From Ruminococcus sp. (lineage in GTDB: Bacteria; Bacillota; Clostridia; Oscillospirales; Ruminococcaceae): a stretch of DNA of 59,021 bases. Each line of letters starts with the position of its first letter. The first letter of the stretch is position 1. Of this stretch, positions 51,319 through 58,850 are shown in pieces. Below the pieces are notes generated by a model. The model was not told the DNA's origin, ran no database searches, and saw only the letters and a program-made list of their open reading frames with translations. The position numbers were made by a program, and so were the translations under genes. Where the stretch lies: assembly GCA_017460665.1 (NCBI GenBank), contig JAFUAO010000089.1, forward strand, positions 1 to 59,021, given 5' to 3'.

Positions 51319-52089
51319 TCAGCCGTTTATCCCGTAAAGCGCCATACCGTTCCGGCAGGTCTGATCGATGAGCTCCTGTGTGGAGACTCCCTTTATCTCG
51401 GCAGCCTTTTCCGCTGTGCTCACCAGCATGGAGCTGTCACAGCGCTTTCCACGAAACGGCACAGGCGCCATATATGGGCAGTCTGTCTCTATGACCAGCC
51501 TTTCCAGCGGCACCGCCTCCAATGCCCTCAGGGGCTTCTTTGCGTTCTTGAAGGTGATCACACCGGTGAAGCCGATGTACATACCTAATTTCAGCACCTC
51601 TGCGGCAGTTTCCGCCGAGCCGCCGAAGCAGTGTACCACGCCCCTAGGCCTATGCTCCCGGAGAATGGACAGGGTGTCCTCAGAGGCGTCCCGGCTGTGT
51701 ATGATCACCGGCACGTCCAGCTTTTTCGCCAGGTCCAGCTGCTCCTCGAAGATCCTGATCTGGGCCTGTCTGTCGTAGCCCTCATAGTGGTAGTCAAGGC
51801 CGATCTCGCCAAGAGCAAGGGTCTTTTCGTGGCCAAGGATAGTCTCCTCCACGAAGCTGAGGTAGTCGGCCGGGACGCTGCCTGCGTTCTCCGGGTGGAT
51901 CCCGGCGGCGGCGTAGATATAGTCCCACTCCCCTGCAAGGGCAGAGTTGGCGGCGGTGTCCTCCATTGAGGAGGAGGCCAGCATGACCAGCCTTATGCCC
52001 TTCCCCGGAAGAGAGGCAAGGACCTCCTCCCTGTCGCCGTCAAAGGCCGGGTCGGTATAGTGGGCGTGGGTGTCGAAGATGTTGTTCAT
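51319..52089 (-). CDS. tatD: TatD family metal-dependent hydrolase
   Basis: 256 aa TIM-barrel DNase-type hydrolase. FDTHAHYTDPAF supplies the first metal ligands (HxH), EIGLDYHYEG the Glu, VIIHSRDASEDTL and GVVHCFGG the further His, and VIETDCPYMAP the final Asp. It overlaps the LCP gene by ATGA. A radical SAM protein of the TatD-associated family lies about 4 kb away on the other strand. Confidence 0.95.
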   Translation of the reverse strand: MNNIFDTHAHYTDPAFDGDREEVLASLPGKGIRLVMLASSSMEDTAANSALAGEWDYIYAAAGIHPENAGSVPADYLSFVEETILGHEKTLALGEIGLDYHYEGYDRQAQIRIFEEQLDLAKKLDVPVIIHSRDASEDTLSILREHRPRGVVHCFGGSAETAAEVLKLGMYIGFTGVITFKNAKKPLRALEAVPLERLVIETDCPYMAPVPFRGKRCDSSMLVSTAEKAAEIKGVSTQELIDQTCRNGMALYGING

Positions 52090-52970
52090 GACTGCTCTTC
52101 CTTGAAATACTGGTCCACGAAGTTGTTGATGAAGGCCTCGCTGGGGATATAGTCAGAGTCGGCCTCGACCCCGTCCATGATCAGGAAGGTGGCGATAGAG
52201 CTGCCACGCTCCAGCATATCCTTGATAGCGGCCTTGTGCTCACGGTAATCCTTTGCGGTAAGGTCGGTACCGTTGATGCCGCAGAGGTTGATGATCGTAT
52301 TGAAGGTGTTGTCGAACTGGTCAGCAAGGCGCTTTCCGTCGGACTGGTTCACCATATTTGCGATGATGGAGCTGGCGGTGTAGGCACGCTGGACCTCGCC
52401 GTCCTCCATGAGGGAGTAGGTGACGAGGGTCTCGATCTGTTCGCCGTTGAGGTACTGCTCGGAGCCGTCGCTGCGCAGGCCGGCGATCTCCACATTGACC
52501 GGGTAGGTTACTCCGCCGAGGATGTCGCAGGTCTTCAGGAAGGCGGTCTTGTCCATTTTCATGAAGCGGTCAACGGTCACGCCGAAGACTCCCTCCACGA
52601 AGCTCTTGGCAGTCGCTCCGCCGCCCTTTTCGTAGGAGCTCTTCATGCTCTGCTGCTGATCGTCAACGATCGCGATCGTATTCGTAGGGATACCCACGAA
52701 GATCAGGCGCTTGTCCTTGGGGATAGACCTCATCAGCACGAAGGTGGAGCTGCACTTCTGGTCCGGGTCGTCCAGTATGAAGAGTATGGAATGGTTGTCC
52801 TCATAGGAGGACGTAGCCACCTGTCTCGGCACCGGCTCAGAGGGCTTTTTGTCCTGTCCGAAGCCGAAATATCGGTATATCCCGTAGGCTCCTCCTCCGA
52901 TGATCAGCAGTCCCAGGAACACTGTCACAAGGAAGGGAACTGCGATGCTTCCAGTTTTTTTCTTTGCCAT
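52086..52970 (-). CDS. LCP (LytR-CpsA-Psr)-like membrane protein
   Basis: 294 aa: a basic start, one membrane helix (VPFLVTVFLGLLIIGGGAYGIY) and an extracellular LCP-like domain (RLIFVGIPTNTIAI, SYEKGGGATAKSFVEGVFGVTVDRFMKMD, LGGVTYPVN). The canonical DT(M)-type Asp and Arg pairs of LCP transferases are not obvious, so it may be a divergent or non-catalytic member. RBS AAAGGAG fits ATG 52970. It is translationally coupled to tatD. Confidence 0.82.
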   Translation of the reverse strand: MAKKKTGSIAVPFLVTVFLGLLIIGGGAYGIYRYFGFGQDKKPSEPVPRQVATSSYEDNHSILFILDDPDQKCSSTFVLMRSIPKDKRLIFVGIPTNTIAIVDDQQQSMKSSYEKGGGATAKSFVEGVFGVTVDRFMKMDKTAFLKTCDILGGVTYPVNVEIAGLRSDGSEQYLNGEQIETLVTYSLMEDGEVQRAYTASSIIANMVNQSDGKRLADQFDNTFNTIINLCGINGTDLTAKDYREHKAAIKDMLERGSSIATFLIMDGVEADSDYIPSEAFINNFVDQYFKEEQS

Positions 52971-53097
52971 GATAGTTTCTCCTTTCGTTCTGTGAGGTAA
53001 ACTCTTCGTATAACAAAACTAAAAAAATATTCAGTGAAAAATGGATATAAAATTTTTTCCAAAATAAGGCTGTCGAAAATTATCGGCGTAGCTGCGT

Positions 53098-53180
53098 TTT
53101 TCAACAGGTTTTTCAACATTTTCAACATCAAGACCTGTCCGGCGAATGTTTGAACATCAAATTCAACGATCTGTTGAAAA
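53098..53180. repeat. Cluster of TTTTCAACA 9-mers
   Basis: TTTTCAACA occurs at 53098-53106, 53110-53118 and 53119-53127, and inverted (TGTTGAAAA) at 53172-53180; near-copies such as AATTCAACG lie between. The close, repeated spacing suggests binding sites for a DNA-binding protein, or decayed repeats. Confidence 0.5.
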
Positions 53181-53267
53181 CCGAACATCCTTTCAGCACT
53201 CCACAAGATACAGTGTCCCCCGTGAGAGGATACTACCGCATATCCGCAGGAACATTTCCCGTCGGTG

Positions 53268-53296
53268 TTGATTTTGCTGAAATGATGTGGTATAAT
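53268..53296 (+). promoter_or_regulatory. Plus-strand promoter antisense to the SLOG gene
   Basis: TTGATT (53268-53273), 17-bp spacer, TATAAT (53291-53296) with a TG extension (TGG-TATAAT). Transcription would run through the whole SLOG gene on the opposite strand toward alr (ATG 54129). Confidence 0.7.
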
Positions 53297-53309
53297 AGAT
53301 GTTAGCCTA

Positions 53310-54002
53310 TCACCGGGCGAACACGTTCTCAAGGAACGAGATCTCGGTGGCGGCCGCCCGAAGGTCATTGCCGGAGCGCTCTATCACGCTGTAGACCTCA
53401 CTTAGGCCGAAGCTCCTGATGAGCCTCCCCAGCCGTGCCGCCTGATTTATGGTCTGGGCCGTGCCGGAATGGGACTCAGAGGGCTCGAAGAAGGCAAGAA
53501 CTGCTGCCGAGCGCTCCACCATGAGGTAGTTCCTCTCCCGGTAGAGCTCCGGCGAGGTAGTCTCGCTGCGCTTCTTGCCGTAGACCATGTCCGGATCCAT
53601 GCAGGTGGAGATGAGGATATCCGCCCCGTGCTCCACACGCTCTAGGAGCTTCCTATACGCAAAGGGGAAGCGGTCGGCGTGGCGGAGGAAGGGCATGGCT
53701 CCGATGAGCTTTATGCGCTCGTCCTTCTGCCGTATCCGAAGGATATAGTCCGCCGCCCAAAGGTCCGTCCCCATGGCCAGGCCGCTGAGGAAGGTGGTAT
53801 ATCCGGCGGAGACCGCCATATCTATATACCTGCAAAGCATGAGCTTGACGGTCTTCATGGTGATGTCACGGTACTCGTCAAGTCCGCCGTAGGGGATCAC
53901 GCTCTTCCCACGGTGGCCGGTGATACAGACCGTTTGGTCGAATTTCGGGATAACGTGGGCGCTGTCGTAGACGGGCTCGCCCGATACGAGAGACCTGAGC
54001 AT
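53310..54002 (-). CDS. SLOG (YpsA/DUF1273-like) domain protein
   Basis: 230 aa Rossmannoid protein. CITGHRGKSVIPYGG near residues 26-40 is the SLOG/YpsA nucleotide-binding opening, followed by AVSAGYTTFLSGLAMGTDLWAADYIL and a C-terminal AVLAFFEPSESHSGTAQTINQAARLG with the Gly-Thr ribose-phosphate loop. SLOG proteins bind NAD- or ADP-ribose-like ligands; the role here is unknown. Start ATG 54002 follows CGGAGGTGAG. Its own promoter lies at 54040-54068. Confidence 0.85.
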   Translation of the reverse strand: MLRSLVSGEPVYDSAHVIPKFDQTVCITGHRGKSVIPYGGLDEYRDITMKTVKLMLCRYIDMAVSAGYTTFLSGLAMGTDLWAADYILRIRQKDERIKLIGAMPFLRHADRFPFAYRKLLERVEHGADILISTCMDPDMVYGKKRSETTSPELYRERNYLMVERSAAVLAFFEPSESHSGTAQTINQAARLGRLIRSFGLSEVYSVIERSGNDLRAAATEISFLENVFAR

Positions 54003-54039
54003 GGCTCACCTCCGTATTCAAAAAATGTCACACATTACG

Positions 54040-54068
54040 ATTATAACATAAAGGCAAAAAAAATGCAA
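54040..54068 (-). promoter_or_regulatory. Promoter of the SLOG gene
   Basis: TTGCAT (54068-54063), 17-bp spacer, TATAAT (54045-54040) on the minus strand, 38 nt before the start codon. Confidence 0.7.
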
Positions 54069-54128
54069 CACCGCAAAGAATTTTTTTGCCCCAACATATA
54101 CAGAGCACAGAAAGGAAATGATACTGTT

Positions 54129-55268
54129 ATGGAGCCGTATCTGAAGAGAGCCTGGGCGGAGATCGACCTGGGCAAGCTGAAAAGGAACGCAGAGATCATC
54201 AGGGGGCTCAATTCTCCCTCGACCAAGATCATGGCTGTGGTCAAGGCCGACGCCTACGGCCACGGCTATGAGCACATCGTCCATGCCCTTGCACAGGAGT
54301 GCGGCATAGAGAACTTTGCCGTGTCAAATCTGGACGAGGCGATTGCCGTCCGTGAGTCTGCTCCCAAGGCCGACATACTGATCCTTGGCTATACTCCCCC
54401 GGAGTACGCCCATGAGATCTCTGCAAACGATATAATACAGGGCGTGGTCTCTACTGAGTACGCAAAGGCTCTGGTCAGGAACACTCCCTCGCCGATCAGG
54501 TGCCATGTGAAGATCGACACGGGAATGGGCAGGATAGGCCTAAAGCACGACGACCCCAAGGACTGCGCTGCTGAGATCGCCGAGATGATGAAGATCGAGA
54601 AGCTCTCCGTGGAGGGGATCTACACTCACTTCGCTGTGGCGGACAGCGACGACCCGGACAACGTGGCCTACACCGACCGCCAGCAGCAGTACATACTGGC
54701 CGTTTATGACAGGCTGAAGGAGATGGGGATCGTCCTCCCCCACTGTCATTTCATGAACAGCGCCGCCACCTGCTACAGGAACACTCCCCGGAGCACCCTC
54801 AGCAGGGCCGGGATCATACTCTACGGCCTACACCCGGACATGAGCCTCCCCATACCGGAGGGGCTGGAGCCGGTCATGGAGGTAAAGGCCGTGATCTCAC
54901 AGGTCAAGACGGCCCAGCCGGGAGACTGCATAAGCTACGGCCGGACCTTCACCGTAGACCACGAGATGAGGATCGCAACAGTCACCGTGGGCTACGCTGA
55001 CGGCTATTCAAGGCTCCTCTCCGGCAAGGGCGAGATCCTCGTCCACGGAAAGCGGTGCAGGATCGTCGGCAGGGTCTGCATGGATCAGCTCATGATCGAC
55101 GTTTCCGAGGTCCCGGAGGCGAGCTCCGGAGACATCGTGACACTCATCGGCCGGGACGGTGACGACATCATCACCGCAGACGAGCTGGCCTCGCTGTACG
55201 GAACTATCGGCTATGAGGTGGTCTGCGGCATCTCAAAGAGGGTCCCCAGGATCTACAAGGAGGCTTGA
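54129..55268 (+). CDS. alr: Alanine racemase
   Basis: 379 aa PLP enzyme that makes D-alanine for peptidoglycan. The PLP Lys is in MAVVKADAYGHGYEH, the substrate-binding DTGMGRIG and the catalytic Tyr in CISYGRTF are present, and VCMDQLMIDVSE is typical of the C-terminal beta domain. ATG 54129 gives the standard N-terminus (KRAWAEIDLGKLKRN); its AGGA site is rather far (about 12 nt). It starts the plus-strand run to ilvE. Confidence 0.96.
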   Translation: MEPYLKRAWAEIDLGKLKRNAEIIRGLNSPSTKIMAVVKADAYGHGYEHIVHALAQECGIENFAVSNLDEAIAVRESAPKADILILGYTPPEYAHEISANDIIQGVVSTEYAKALVRNTPSPIRCHVKIDTGMGRIGLKHDDPKDCAAEIAEMMKIEKLSVEGIYTHFAVADSDDPDNVAYTDRQQQYILAVYDRLKEMGIVLPHCHFMNSAATCYRNTPRSTLSRAGIILYGLHPDMSLPIPEGLEPVMEVKAVISQVKTAQPGDCISYGRTFTVDHEMRIATVTVGYADGYSRLLSGKGEILVHGKRCRIVGRVCMDQLMIDVSEVPEASSGDIVTLIGRDGDDIITADELASLYGTIGYEVVCGISKRVPRIYKEA

Positions 55269-55302
55269 GCTTCCTGAGTTTTTGCAGAGGAGAGCTACGA
55301 CT

Positions 55303-55998
55303 ATGAAAAGGCTCATCGCTATAGGCGCTGCCGCAATGCTCCTGACCGGCTGCGGCGGCTACACCAGCAGTCAGGTCTCTGAGATCGTCCAGCAAGCCAC
55401 CGAGGATCCCTTCGGGAGCTATTATGAGTTTTCCGCTGAGGGAGCCGCCGAGGAGGAGCTGGCTCAGGCCGCAAGGATCATCGAGGAGAGGGCATACCTA
55501 AAGGCTCCCGGGATGCGGAGCATGACCGAGGCCGACCCTGCAAAGGGGACTATCCGGCTGTATTTCAAGTACGAGCCCCGCATGGAGGAGTTCGCAGACA
55601 CCTTCGGTCCGGAGGCCGCCCAGAACAACAGGCTGGAGTTTTGTAGGGGGACCGAGGACACAGACCCCGTCCTCACCAACGAGAACGTTACCTCCGCTAT
55701 CGCCGGGATCATGATCCAGGGCGGCGAGAATTGGTACGTTCAGGTGGAGTTCGACCAGCAGGGCACTCAGATCTTCACGGAGCTGACCACCGAGCTGGCC
55801 GGCACCGACACGCCGATCTCTATCTGGATGGACGGAGAGCTCCTTTCGGCTCCCACGGTACAGACCCCCATAACCGACGGCATAGCCGTGATCAGCGGAG
55901 ACTTCACCTCTGAGTCCGCAAGGGCCCTTGCCGATCGGATAGGATCCGATCCTATGCCCTGTAAGGTGGAGTACACCGGCTGCTCCATAAACAAATAA
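55303..55998 (+). CDS. Lipoprotein with SecDF P1-head-like domain
   Basis: 231 aa from ATG 55303; lipobox LLTGC (Cys near 17). The C-terminal half (about 110-225) matches the P1-head domain of SecD: QVEFDQQGTQIFTELTTELAG, ISIWMDGELLSAPTVQTPI and AVISGDFTSESARALADRI. Unlike SecD there are no membrane helices, so it is a free-standing, lipid-anchored head domain outside the cell. RBS GAGGAGA. It starts 34 bp after alr. Role unknown; a chaperone-like function in secretion is speculation. Confidence 0.85.
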   Translation: MKRLIAIGAAAMLLTGCGGYTSSQVSEIVQQATEDPFGSYYEFSAEGAAEEELAQAARIIEERAYLKAPGMRSMTEADPAKGTIRLYFKYEPRMEEFADTFGPEAAQNNRLEFCRGTEDTDPVLTNENVTSAIAGIMIQGGENWYVQVEFDQQGTQIFTELTTELAGTDTPISIWMDGELLSAPTVQTPITDGIAVISGDFTSESARALADRIGSDPMPCKVEYTGCSINK

Positions 55999-56019
55999 CT
56001 TCCCAAAAGGAGGATACAT

Positions 56020-56634
56020 ATGAAAAAAGCAATGACTATCTCCTATGAGGTGGGGAACAATCTCTACCTCAACTTTACGAATAAATGCCCCTGCGCCTGC
56101 ACCTTCTGCATACGCAACAGCGCCGACGGAGCTTACGGCTCGGATCCGCTGTGGCTGGAGCACGAGCCCTCTCTGGAGGAGATCTGGGAGGACCTTGACA
56201 GGAGGGATCTGGCTAAGTACGATGAGATCGTGTTCTGCGGCTACGGCGAGCCCACCGAGCGCCTTGACGTGCTCCTGGAGGTGGCCGGCGAGCTCAAGGC
56301 AAGGCCCGGATGTCCCCTGCTGAGGATCAACACAAACGGCCTTGGGGATCTTGTGAACGGCCGGAGCATCGCAGAGGAGCTGTGCAGCGTCTTGGACGTG
56401 ATCTCGGTCAGCCTCAACGCCGGAACTAAGGAAGAGTACATGAAGGTCACCCGGCCTAAGTTCCCCGAGGCCTTCGAGGCCATGCAGAGATTTACCGCAG
56501 ACTGCGTAAAGACCGGCAATGCTCAGGTCATGATGAGCGTGGTGGACGTTATCCCTCAGGAGGAGATCGAGGCCTCACGCCGGATCGCAGAGAGCCTCGG
56601 CGCTAAGCTCCGTATAAGAAAATACGATGAGTGA
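56020..56634 (+). CDS. TatD-associated radical SAM protein
   Basis: 204 aa, short radical SAM enzyme. NNLYLNFTNKCPCACTFCIR contains the cluster motif CxxxCxxC, FCGYGEPTERLDVLLEVA the GE motif, and LRINTNGLG the SAM-binding strand. The length and start match the family usually found beside tatD; here tatD is about 4 kb away, on the other strand. The target is unknown. RBS AGGAGG supports ATG 56020. Confidence 0.9.
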   Translation: MKKAMTISYEVGNNLYLNFTNKCPCACTFCIRNSADGAYGSDPLWLEHEPSLEEIWEDLDRRDLAKYDEIVFCGYGEPTERLDVLLEVAGELKARPGCPLLRINTNGLGDLVNGRSIAEELCSVLDVISVSLNAGTKEEYMKVTRPKFPEAFEAMQRFTADCVKTGNAQVMMSVVDVIPQEEIEASRRIAESLGAKLRIRKYDE

Positions 56635-57293
56635 TGAGGACTGCTTTCCTTCTACACCGCAGAGTCCCCGACCTTACACCGGGAGAGCTGAAAGCTCTGC
56701 TCATCATCATTTCCGCTGCTGCTATCATATTCGGGTCAAGGCGGCTGTTCATGCGCTTCTGGAGGAAAAAGCACTGCTATACCGTTAACGGCAAAATAGT
56801 CAGATGTTCCCCATCTGAGACAAGGAACGGGCTCGTCCGGTATGAGCTGGTCATAGCTTACACTGACCGAAGCGGCGTGACCGAGACCGTCCACCTGTAC
56901 TCCTGGGATCAGACCATCGTTTCTGCTGACGAGGCGGAGCTGTCGGTCGTTGACTGGAGCGACCGCTCAAAGGGCGTTGCAGAGAGCTTTCCCGATCTGC
57001 CGGAGGAGACTTATGAGCGCATCGGACAGACCCACAGTGCCGAGACTCTCAGCAATATGCGTGCTGCTCACCGCACTATTGAGCAGCTAGAGCACGCCCG
57101 TCACTTAAACCTCTTTGATCTCTTTTTCCGTCCCTGGTACTATGTGCCCCAGGCTGAGTTCGCTGATAAGGCCCTCCATGAACTGCCGAAAGGCGGAGCC
57201 CTTCGGAAGGTGCTGCTTTACACAGTGCTGTTTTTGGCAGGTGTCGCAGTAATATTCTGCCTGCTGTTCATCTACGGTCTTGCCGATAAATGA
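56634..57293 (+). CDS. Membrane protein of unknown function (DUF3592-like)
   Basis: 219 aa from ATG 56634, which shares a base with the preceding stop (TGATG). An N-terminal helix (ALLIIISAAAIIFGS) is followed by a beta domain (YTVNGKIVRCSPSETRNGLV, LVIAYTDRSGVTETVHLYSW) like DUF3592 and a C-terminal membrane helix (VLLYTVLFLAGVAVIFCLLF). It recalls the gene at 20077-20634 in layout. Function unknown. The N-terminal 15 residues are less certain. Confidence 0.72.
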   Translation: MRTAFLLHRRVPDLTPGELKALLIIISAAAIIFGSRRLFMRFWRKKHCYTVNGKIVRCSPSETRNGLVRYELVIAYTDRSGVTETVHLYSWDQTIVSADEAELSVVDWSDRSKGVAESFPDLPEETYERIGQTHSAETLSNMRAAHRTIEQLEHARHLNLFDLFFRPWYYVPQAEFADKALHELPKGGALRKVLLYTVLFLAGVAVIFCLLFIYGLADK

Positions 57294-57382
57294 AGTCTCT
57301 TTCATTAGGCAGACTGCTGAGTTTCCACAGGATTTTTTGTGCAGTTTTTTCGCCGGAAACTATGGAGATCCGACGCAAAATA

Positions 57383-57391
57383 TGGTATAAT
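57383..57391 (+). promoter_or_regulatory. Extended -10 promoter before the small membrane protein
   Basis: TGG-TATAAT (57383-57391); no clear -35 at the expected place (TGGAGA at 57363-57368). Confidence 0.55.
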
Positions 57392-57434
57392 TATTTATTG
57401 AGAATAAGCCCGTGACCTACAAAGGAGGACGCTT

Positions 57435-57563
57435 ATGAGCAAAAAAGCTAAGATCATCCTTGCTGTTTCGATAACCTCTACCGTTATCGCAGCCGGCGCT
57501 ACTGCCGCCGCTCTCATAATATGCAAAAAGCTCTACGAGAAGAATTACTTCTCAGCCGACTAA
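57435..57563 (+). CDS. 42-residue single-span membrane peptide
   Basis: ATG 57435 lies 5 nt after AAAGGAGGA, a near-perfect ribosome binding site, and an extended -10 lies about 45 nt upstream. The product is MSKKAKIILAVSITSTVIA, then an Ala-rich rest of the helix, and ends KKLYEKNYFSAD: positively charged start, one hydrophobic helix (about 6-32), charged tail. It is too short for most gene finders. No family is recognised; the strong RBS argues that it is translated. Confidence 0.75.
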   Translation: MSKKAKIILAVSITSTVIAAGATAAALIICKKLYEKNYFSAD

Positions 57564-57626
57564 GCTAACTATCCGCCGGCCGCAATGAAGCGGTGGACGG
57601 AAATATAACAAAGAAGGTATATGCAA

Positions 57627-58694
57627 ATGGAAATCAAATTCACAAAGGCAGAGACCCTGAAGGCTAAGCCACAGCCCGGCGATAAGCTCGGCTTCGGCCA
57701 TATCTTCACAGACTATATGCTCCTGATGCCCTATGACGAGGGCCAGGGCTGGCACGATCCCGAGATCCTGCCCTATGGCAATATCGAGCTCTCGCCTGCC
57801 GCAATGTGCCTCCACTACGGTCAGACCGTTTTCGAGGGACTCAAGGCCTACAGAACTGCTGACGGCAAGGTACAGCTCTTCCGTCCTCAGGAGAATTTCA
57901 AGAGACTGAACAAGTCCAACGAGCGTCTCGTTATCCCGGAGCTCCCCGAGGAGCTGGGTATGCAGTGCCTCATGGAGCTGCTGAAGGTCGAGAAGGACTG
58001 GGTGCCCTCAAAGGACGGCGAGTCCCTGTACATCAGGCCCTTCATCTTCGCAGTTGATCCCTTCCTGGGAGTAAAGCCCGGCGCTCAGTATTACTTCATG
58101 ATCATCCTTTCGCCCTCCGGCGCTTACTACGAGAGCGGTCTGGACCCCGTCAACATCTACGTTGAGAGCAAGTACGTCCGTGCAGTAAGAGGCGGTATGG
58201 GCTTCGCTAAGACAGGCGGAAACTACGCTGCTTCCCTTATCGGCCAGGACGAGGCCCACAAGCAGAACTACTCTCAGGTGCTGTGGCTGGACGGCGTTGA
58301 GCAGAAGTACATCGAGGAAGTCGGAGCTATGAACATCTTCTTCGTTATCGACGGAAAGGTAGTTACTCCTATGCTCCAGGGCTCTATCCTCCCCGGCATC
58401 ACAAGAAAGTCCGCTATCGAGGTGTGCAAGTCCAAGGGCATCGAGGTAGAGGAGAGGCGCATCGACATCCAGGAGATCGCTGACGCCTACGACGCCGGCA
58501 AGCTGGACGAGGTGTTCGGCACAGGCACGGCTGCTGTCATATCACCTGTTGGCCACCTGAAATGGGGCGACAAGGTAATGGAGATCAACGATAATAAGAT
58601 CGGCAAGATCTCTCAGATGCTCTACGATACCATGACAGGTATCCAGTGGGGCAAGATCGAGGATACCTTCGGCTGGATCGTACCTGTTGAATGA
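57627..58694 (+). CDS. ilvE: Branched-chain amino acid aminotransferase
   Basis: 355 aa class IV PLP aminotransferase making Val, Leu and Ile (or starting their breakdown). The PLP Lys is in [24 protein letters not shown] and [13 protein letters not shown] are further family motifs, and the length is that of the long (BCAT group II, human-like) form. ATG 57627 is preferred over ATG 57621, as AGAAGG is only 2-3 nt from the latter. It ends at a strong terminator. Confidence 0.95.
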   Translation: MEIKFTKAETLKAKPQPGDKLGFGHIFTDYMLLMPYDEGQGWHDPEILPYGNIELSPAAMCLHYGQTVFEGLKAYRTADGKVQLFRPQENFKRLNKSNERLVIPELPEELGMQCLMELLKVEKDWVPSKDGESLYIRPFIFAVDPFLGVKPGAQYYFMIILSPSGAYYESGLDPVNIYVESKYVRAVRGGMGFAKTGGNYAASLIGQDEAHKQNYSQVLWLDGVEQKYIEEVGAMNIFFVIDGKVVTPMLQGSILPGITRKSAIEVCKSKGIEVEERRIDIQEIADAYDAGKLDEVFGTGTAAVISPVGHLKWGDKVMEINDNKIGKISQMLYDTMTGIQWGKIEDTFGWIVPVE

Positions 58695-58704
58695 TCAAAA
58701 ACAC

Positions 58705-58736
58705 AAAGGCTCACCTTCGGGTGGGCCTTTTTTGTT
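58705..58736 (+). terminator. Terminator of ilvE
   Basis: Arms AAAGGCTCACC (58705-58715) and GGTGGGCCTTT (58720-58730), TTCG tetraloop, followed by TTTTGTTTT. Confidence 0.9.
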
Positions 58737-58756
58737 TTAGTGCGGAGCGCTTTGTT

Positions 58757-58850
58757 GGGACGGCCAATGGCCGTCCGTTTCTCCTAGGAACTCTGTAGGG
58801 GAGGCCGCCCTCGGCCTCCCGGCCGTGTACGATAAACCACCGGGCGAACG
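58757..58850. repeat. Second copy of the dispersed palindromic repeat
   Basis: 58757-58825 matches 50149-50217 at 61 of 69 positions by eye, with all differences outside the two palindromes except one in the loop. 58830-58850 is the exact reverse complement of 50354-50374. Confidence 0.8.

Larger units (their letters stand above)
52971..53309. other. Intergenic region with 9-mer cluster and plus-strand promoter
   Basis: No gene is supported. It holds the AT-rich upstream part of the LCP gene, four TTTTCAACA 9-mers (three forward, one inverted) and a consensus promoter on the plus strand pointing into the back of the SLOG gene. No terminator is seen after the SLOG gene. Confidence 0.6.

Noticed and set aside
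53098-53180. Replication origin (DnaA box cluster)
   Set aside because: The 9-mer is TTTTCAACA, not a DnaA box, and no dnaA, dnaN or oriC-type gene context is present.
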